Source: Cytophagia bacterium CHB2 (lineage in GTDB: Bacteria; Zhuqueibacterota; Zhuqueibacteria; Zhuqueibacterales; Zhuqueibacteraceae). From it: 64,000 bases of DNA. A program made the position numbers and the translations under genes. The stretch covers positions 1-64,000 of the forward strand of contig SZPB01000002.1 in NCBI GenBank assembly GCA_030263535.1, read 5' to 3'. Numbering within the stretch: the stretch's first letter is position 1; the number at the start of each line of letters is the position of its first letter. Under the pieces are notes generated by a model that saw only the letters and a program-made list of their open reading frames with translations, searched no databases and was not told where the DNA came from. Positions 60,900 to 64,000 of this stretch are shown piece by piece.

Positions 60900-61762
60900 A
60901 AAAAACCTCGCCTTTTAAATTTCGCAAACCATGCAACTCGCGTTGACGGTTTTGCTCTTGACATCGAAAAATTCATCAACTTCCCACGCAGCACACTCGA
61001 TTACGCACGCGGGGATCGTTTCTGGCGTCTTTGGTCTTGCAACGTCTTGTGTGTCTTATTGGGGACAGAAGGAGAAAATCAAACAAATGAGAAAATAAAA
61101 TGATTTCAGATACGGTGAATGTTGATACGATGACTCGCGTCGTTTCTCTTGCATGAAACAGATTTCTACTCTGCACTTTGGCAAAAGTCATTCCATGCAC
61201 CAGGAGCGAAATCTATCTATCAGAATGACTGGGGCGGGCGGGGCAAAAAGCCCAATTCCTCAAGAAAACCAATAGAAAAAGCCCCAAAATGTCCTTAATA
61301 AATTACGTTAGTCGATAAAATCTACTTGGTGAACATTTACTCTCGCCGGGGAAATCTGAACCAGCGGAGAAAAATGTCTCACAAAATTTTATTGACTTGC
61401 GCGCGTTTTTCCGGAGAATTCGAACACTTGTTGTCACAGCCTAGCTAAGTCCTGTGATTACGAACCGTCGGAACCAAGCCAATCGAAAGTCGAAAAAAAT
61501 TGGTACGGTTTTAGTAACAGCGTAGATTAAGCGCCGGCAAAGTTGTGGCGATTTTGGATTGATGATGGCGGTGTGCGAAAGTTACGATGCAAGAACAAGC
61601 GATTAGTTTTTCAAACTCGAATAAAGTTCTGAAAATTTGTGGCAGAGGATTATAAATAATTCTGTCGATAAATCATCTTGCCAAAGTTTTTCGCAGAAGC
61701 TTTGATTTACAGCTTGACTGCAAGTTGAGGTAGCCACTAATCTAAACAAAGTGAGCGGGATC
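60900..61762. other. Long spacer between divergent genes
   Basis: About 860 bases upstream of gdhA and of the small membrane protein. No gene can be supported; one 74-residue open frame on the minus strand lacks a ribosome site. A partial family B copy is at 61601-61640. A weak promoter candidate is TTGACT-18-TAATCT at about 61713-61742, upstream of 61763. Confidence 0.5.
61601..61640. repeat. Partial family B repeat, copy B5
   Basis: GATTAGTTTTTCAAACTCGA (from 61601), then ATAAAGTTCTGAAAATTTG. It aligns base for base with the start of B6 at 63833 (GATTAGTTGTCCAAACTTAA) except for a few changes. The stem part is absent. Confidence 0.5.
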
Positions 61763-62023
61763 ATGCCAAAGATCAGTATTGTTGGAAACCTGATGATCAT
61801 GCTGGGATTCCTGATAACAGCGGCGGCAATGTTCGTTTTCGTTTGGCCGTTGGGCGCCGGACTGGCGGCTTTGTTGTTGGCTTCCGGCCTTTTCAGATTT
61901 TTTAACAATGCGCGAGAAGCATTGACAAAGCCAAGGACGCCTGCGCGCGCCAGCATTCTTGGGCAACCGCAGTTCGCAAGCGGCAAACTGGCCGGCGCGT
62001 CCGAATCCACTACGGCGGGATAA
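61763..62023 (+). CDS. Small two-helix membrane protein
   Basis: 86 residues. Two helices (IVGNLMIMLGFLITAAAMFV and WPLGAGLAALLLASGLFRFF) then a basic tail with AREALTKPRTPARAS. No family is recognised. It ends 4 nt before the RsbW-like gene, so they are probably one transcript. Confidence 0.65.
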   Translation: MPKISIVGNLMIMLGFLITAAAMFVFVWPLGAGLAALLLASGLFRFFNNAREALTKPRTPARASILGQPQFASGKLAGASESTTAG

Positions 62024-62027
62024 CATC

Positions 62028-62582
62028 ATGACTCATTTCATTCATCGGGCTTCTGCGGTGGAAGCGAGAAGCTCATCGACAGCATTTTTGTTGAATATGC
62101 CCAGACGTCGCGCCCACACAAAAAAGCTTCTTCCCGAAGCGGCAGAAGTTTACGAGTTGACCACACCGAGCCATACGGAAAATCTGGAGGTGATTCGGAA
62201 TTTTACTTTTCACCTCGGCCGCAAAGCGGGTTTGGACGAAATGGCGTTGATGGACCTCGCCGTGGCAGTCGAGGCGGCCTGTGTCAATGCCATTAAACAC
62301 GGCCATCACAATGACGAAAGCAAGCCGCTTCGCCTTCAGATAAAAATCGATAAGCAAAAACTGACAGTGCTGGTGAAAGATCGAGGCCTCGGCTTTGATC
62401 CCGAACAACGCGACGGGCAAAAAGCTCAAGACCTTCTCATCACGCCGCGAAGCAATGGTCGCGGCATTCTCATGATGAAAATGCTCATGGACGAAGTCCA
62501 TTTTGAAACCGGAAACGGCAAGGGAACGCGTGTCCGGCTGGTTAAATACGTCACACCGCCGCAACAAAAAAATTTTCATTAA
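62028..62582 (+). CDS. RsbW/anti-sigma-factor-like ATP-binding protein
   Basis: 184 residues. GHKL ATPase fold: AVEAACVNAIKHGHHND (N box), VLVKDRGLGFDPEQ (G1) and NGRGILMMKMLMDEV (G2). The family includes RsbW and SpoIIAB, which hold sigma factors and phosphorylate antagonists. The window has no STAS antagonist or sigma-B-like gene beside it, so its partner is unknown. ATG 62028 is chosen because it follows the previous stop by 4 nt and precedes the domain. Confidence 0.82.
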   Translation: MTHFIHRASAVEARSSSTAFLLNMPRRRAHTKKLLPEAAEVYELTTPSHTENLEVIRNFTFHLGRKAGLDEMALMDLAVAVEAACVNAIKHGHHNDESKPLRLQIKIDKQKLTVLVKDRGLGFDPEQRDGQKAQDLLITPRSNGRGILMMKMLMDEVHFETGNGKGTRVRLVKYVTPPQQKNFH

Positions 62583-62828
62583 ACCGCCGCTCTCCCCGCG
62601 CCGATAAGAATCATTCTCTTCGCAAACAACCTCCCCGATTTGCCCTCACCTCCCGCAGCCATCGCGGCAACATGCACACGCGATGAAATTCGCCTGCAAT
62701 TATTCGCGCCAAGTTACCCGGATTTCAACTACAATTGAAGCGTGTGAGTTCTTAATTCGAACGGTGTGAAAAATTCAGGCAAGCATGACAGCGAGGGCGT
62801 GCTGGCAGCCAGTGGGATTGCGGCAGCA
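62583..62828. other. Spacer between convergent genes
   Basis: About 245 bases downstream of the RsbW-like gene and of the RluD-like gene. No gene, repeat or strong terminator is visible. Confidence 0.5.
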
Positions 62829-63812
62829 TCACGCCTGTTGGGCATGCTGACGCAGCGCCTGCAACAACGCTTGCATATCAGCGGGCAATTCACTCTGTAA
62901 AAAAAGCGACTCACCGGTTACGGGATGAATAAAACCGAGGGTGTGTGCGTGCAAAGCCTGACGGTGAAACTGCGCCAGCAAACCGGCGGCAAAGCGCATA
63001 TCCGCTTGATTCAAGCCGCTGAGCCGGCTGTTGCGTCCGTGGTAGGTGGGATCGCCAAACACGGGATGGCCGAGATGGCTAAGATGGACGCGAATTTGAT
63101 GCGTGCGCCCGGTTTCAAGGCGCAACCGCAGCAAGCTGTGCAGAGGAAAGCGTTCGCTCACGTCATAATGCGTGACCGCCCATTTGCCTTTATCCGAACT
63201 CACCGCGACCTTGCGCCGGTCTTTGCTGCTGCGCGCCAAAAAGCTTTCGATTTTGCCGCGGGCGGGCTTGGGCGCGCCCCACACCACGGCGAGATATTCG
63301 CGCTGCGTTGATTTTGCTTTAAATTGCGCGGCCAGCGCTGCATGCGTGCGCTCATCGCGCGCCACCACAAGCAAGCCGGAGGTATCTTTATCCAACCGAT
63401 GCACGATTCCGGGCCGTTCACTTCCGCCAATTTTGGAAACCTCTTTAAAGTGAAATAACACGGCATTGGCCAACGTGCCCTCGGCATGGCCATAAGCGGG
63501 ATGCACCACCAGGCCTGCGGGCTTATCAACAACGATGAGATAAGCGTCTTCATAAACCACGCGCAATGGAATATCTTGCGGAATCAATTCGCTCGGCAGC
63601 TTGGGCGGAATGTTGATTTGAATCACTTCGCCCGGGGAAACGAGATGGCTGGCCTTACTGGATTGGCCATTGACCGTAATCTCTCCCGCGGCGATGAGTT
63701 GCTGCAATTGCGAACGTGTGATCACGGCGAGATGGTTGGCGAGATACTTGTCTAAACGAACGCGGCTTTGGCCGGGATCGACCGTGATGGTTTGAAATTC
63801 CGAAGATGGCAA
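62829..63812 (-). CDS. rluD: RluD-like pseudouridine synthase
   Basis: 327 residues. An S4 RNA-binding domain (RVRLDKYLANHL) precedes the catalytic domain, with the catalytic Asp in IVHRLDKDTSGLLVVAR. LETGRTHQIRVHLSHLGHPVFGD is the family signature (positions about 229-251). RluD modifies 23S rRNA helix 69; the precise site here is inferred. It starts at TTG 63812; no ATG or ribosome site fits better. Confidence 0.93.
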   Translation of the reverse strand: MPSSEFQTITVDPGQSRVRLDKYLANHLAVITRSQLQQLIAAGEITVNGQSSKASHLVSPGEVIQINIPPKLPSELIPQDIPLRVVYEDAYLIVVDKPAGLVVHPAYGHAEGTLANAVLFHFKEVSKIGGSERPGIVHRLDKDTSGLLVVARDERTHAALAAQFKAKSTQREYLAVVWGAPKPARGKIESFLARSSKDRRKVAVSSDKGKWAVTHYDVSERFPLHSLLRLRLETGRTHQIRVHLSHLGHPVFGDPTYHGRNSRLSGLNQADMRFAAGLLAQFHRQALHAHTLGFIHPVTGESLFLQSELPADMQALLQALRQHAQQA

Positions 63813-63832
63813 CTTGGGTAACGATGATAGTC

Positions 63833-63930
63833 GATTAGTTGTCCAAACTTAAAACGAAATTCTGAAAGATTTTTGCCCACAAAATCGAAATCCCACAGAA
63901 AAAGCTTTTTAAAACTTTTGCGGGCGAGGT
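63833..63930. repeat. Family B dispersed repeat, copy B6
   Basis: GATTAGTTGTCCAAACTTAA (from 63833), then AATTCTGAAAG. A stem GCCCACAAAA/TTTTGCGGGC (63875-63884 with 63916-63925, one mismatch) follows, with GAAATCCCAC inside. It is related to B4 and B5. The last 70 bases of the window contain nothing else recognised. Confidence 0.6.
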
Positions 63931-64000
63931 TATCATGACGATGCTAAGTTCGAGATGTCCTCCTACTCTTGTCAATGTCATTAAGCAGGAATATTTTGAG

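Noticed and set aside
60976-61200. 74-residue minus-strand frame upstream of gdhA
   Set aside because: No ribosome site, odd composition, no similarity.
52745-63812. Sigma-54 promoters near the NtrC-type regulator
   Set aside because: Several TGGC and TTGC pairs were seen but none with correct spacing (GG-N10-GC).

Overview
The window looks like chromosomal DNA of a Gram-negative-type bacterium of the FCB superphylum. A KSB1- or Calditrichota-like lineage is my best guess; this is inferred from gene content, not from a marker-gene search. The evidence is: a type IX-style C-terminal sorting tail with an NYPNPFNP motif (49913-51175); a TonB-dependent receptor and small beta-barrel proteins; an LpxH-like lipid A enzyme; all three bacillithiol genes (bshA, bshB1, bshC); SpoVG; and two microcompartment shell proteins. 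I see no rRNA, no CRISPR array and no intact insertion sequence. One tRNA is present, tRNA-Gln(TTG).

Layout. 1-13 kb (minus strand) holds a cell-wall amidase lipoprotein, a nucleotide hydrolase, a LeuA-like synthase, and the bacillithiol genes interleaved with a zinc-ribbon/cyclase/AAA/TPR signalling protein and a CsgG-like TPR protein. 13-17.6 kb holds an SLC13-type carrier, a probably broken PfkB-like kinase, a small BolA-like protein and a MsrP-type molybdoenzyme. 18-25.4 kb (plus strand) is the most unusual part. A perfect consensus promoter is followed by a sigma factor, a membrane zinc-finger/TPR anti-sigma candidate, a membrane HExxH metallopeptidase, a small unknown protein, a membrane TPR-CHAT (caspase-like) protease and a small two-helix membrane protein. 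25.4-36.6 kb (minus strand) is housekeeping: VWA protein, tsaD, ybbR-like, rplI-rpsR-ssb-rpsF, pth, rplY, prs, tRNA-Gln, spoVG, ispE, then two BMC shell genes. 37-48 kb is envelope biology: LpxH, a class A PBP, a FecR-like protein, a barrel-transglutaminase fusion, a DUF4097 protein, a barrel protein and a TonB receptor. 48-49.8 kb has a possible transposase remnant, a NucA-like nuclease and a DUF1353 protein. 52.7-63.8 kb is dense in regulation and stress functions: an NtrC-type regulator, a histidine kinase, two single-domain receivers (one lacking its phosphoacceptor Asp), Rnk, a universal stress protein, glutamate dehydrogenase, an RsbW-like ATPase and RluD.

Noncoding structure is rich. 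I see at least two dispersed repeat families in spacers. Family A is a palindrome of about 110 bp with ends reading roughly ATAACTTG...CAAGTTAT. Family B is a structured element with conserved small hairpins, one of which shows compensatory changes, and an AATTTTATTCTA tail. There is also a 16-bp tandem array (10 units), GC-rich hairpin blocks, several terminators and two consensus-like promoters.

How the parts may work together (inference): the 18-25 kb block reads as one regulated membrane module in which two putative proteases and two paralogous two-helix membrane segments sit under a dedicated sigma/anti-sigma pair. It is the best candidate here for an undescribed system. The regulatory genes at 52.7-62.6 kb would suit starvation and redox stress responses, and bacillithiol and MsrP supply thiol and methionine redox repair.
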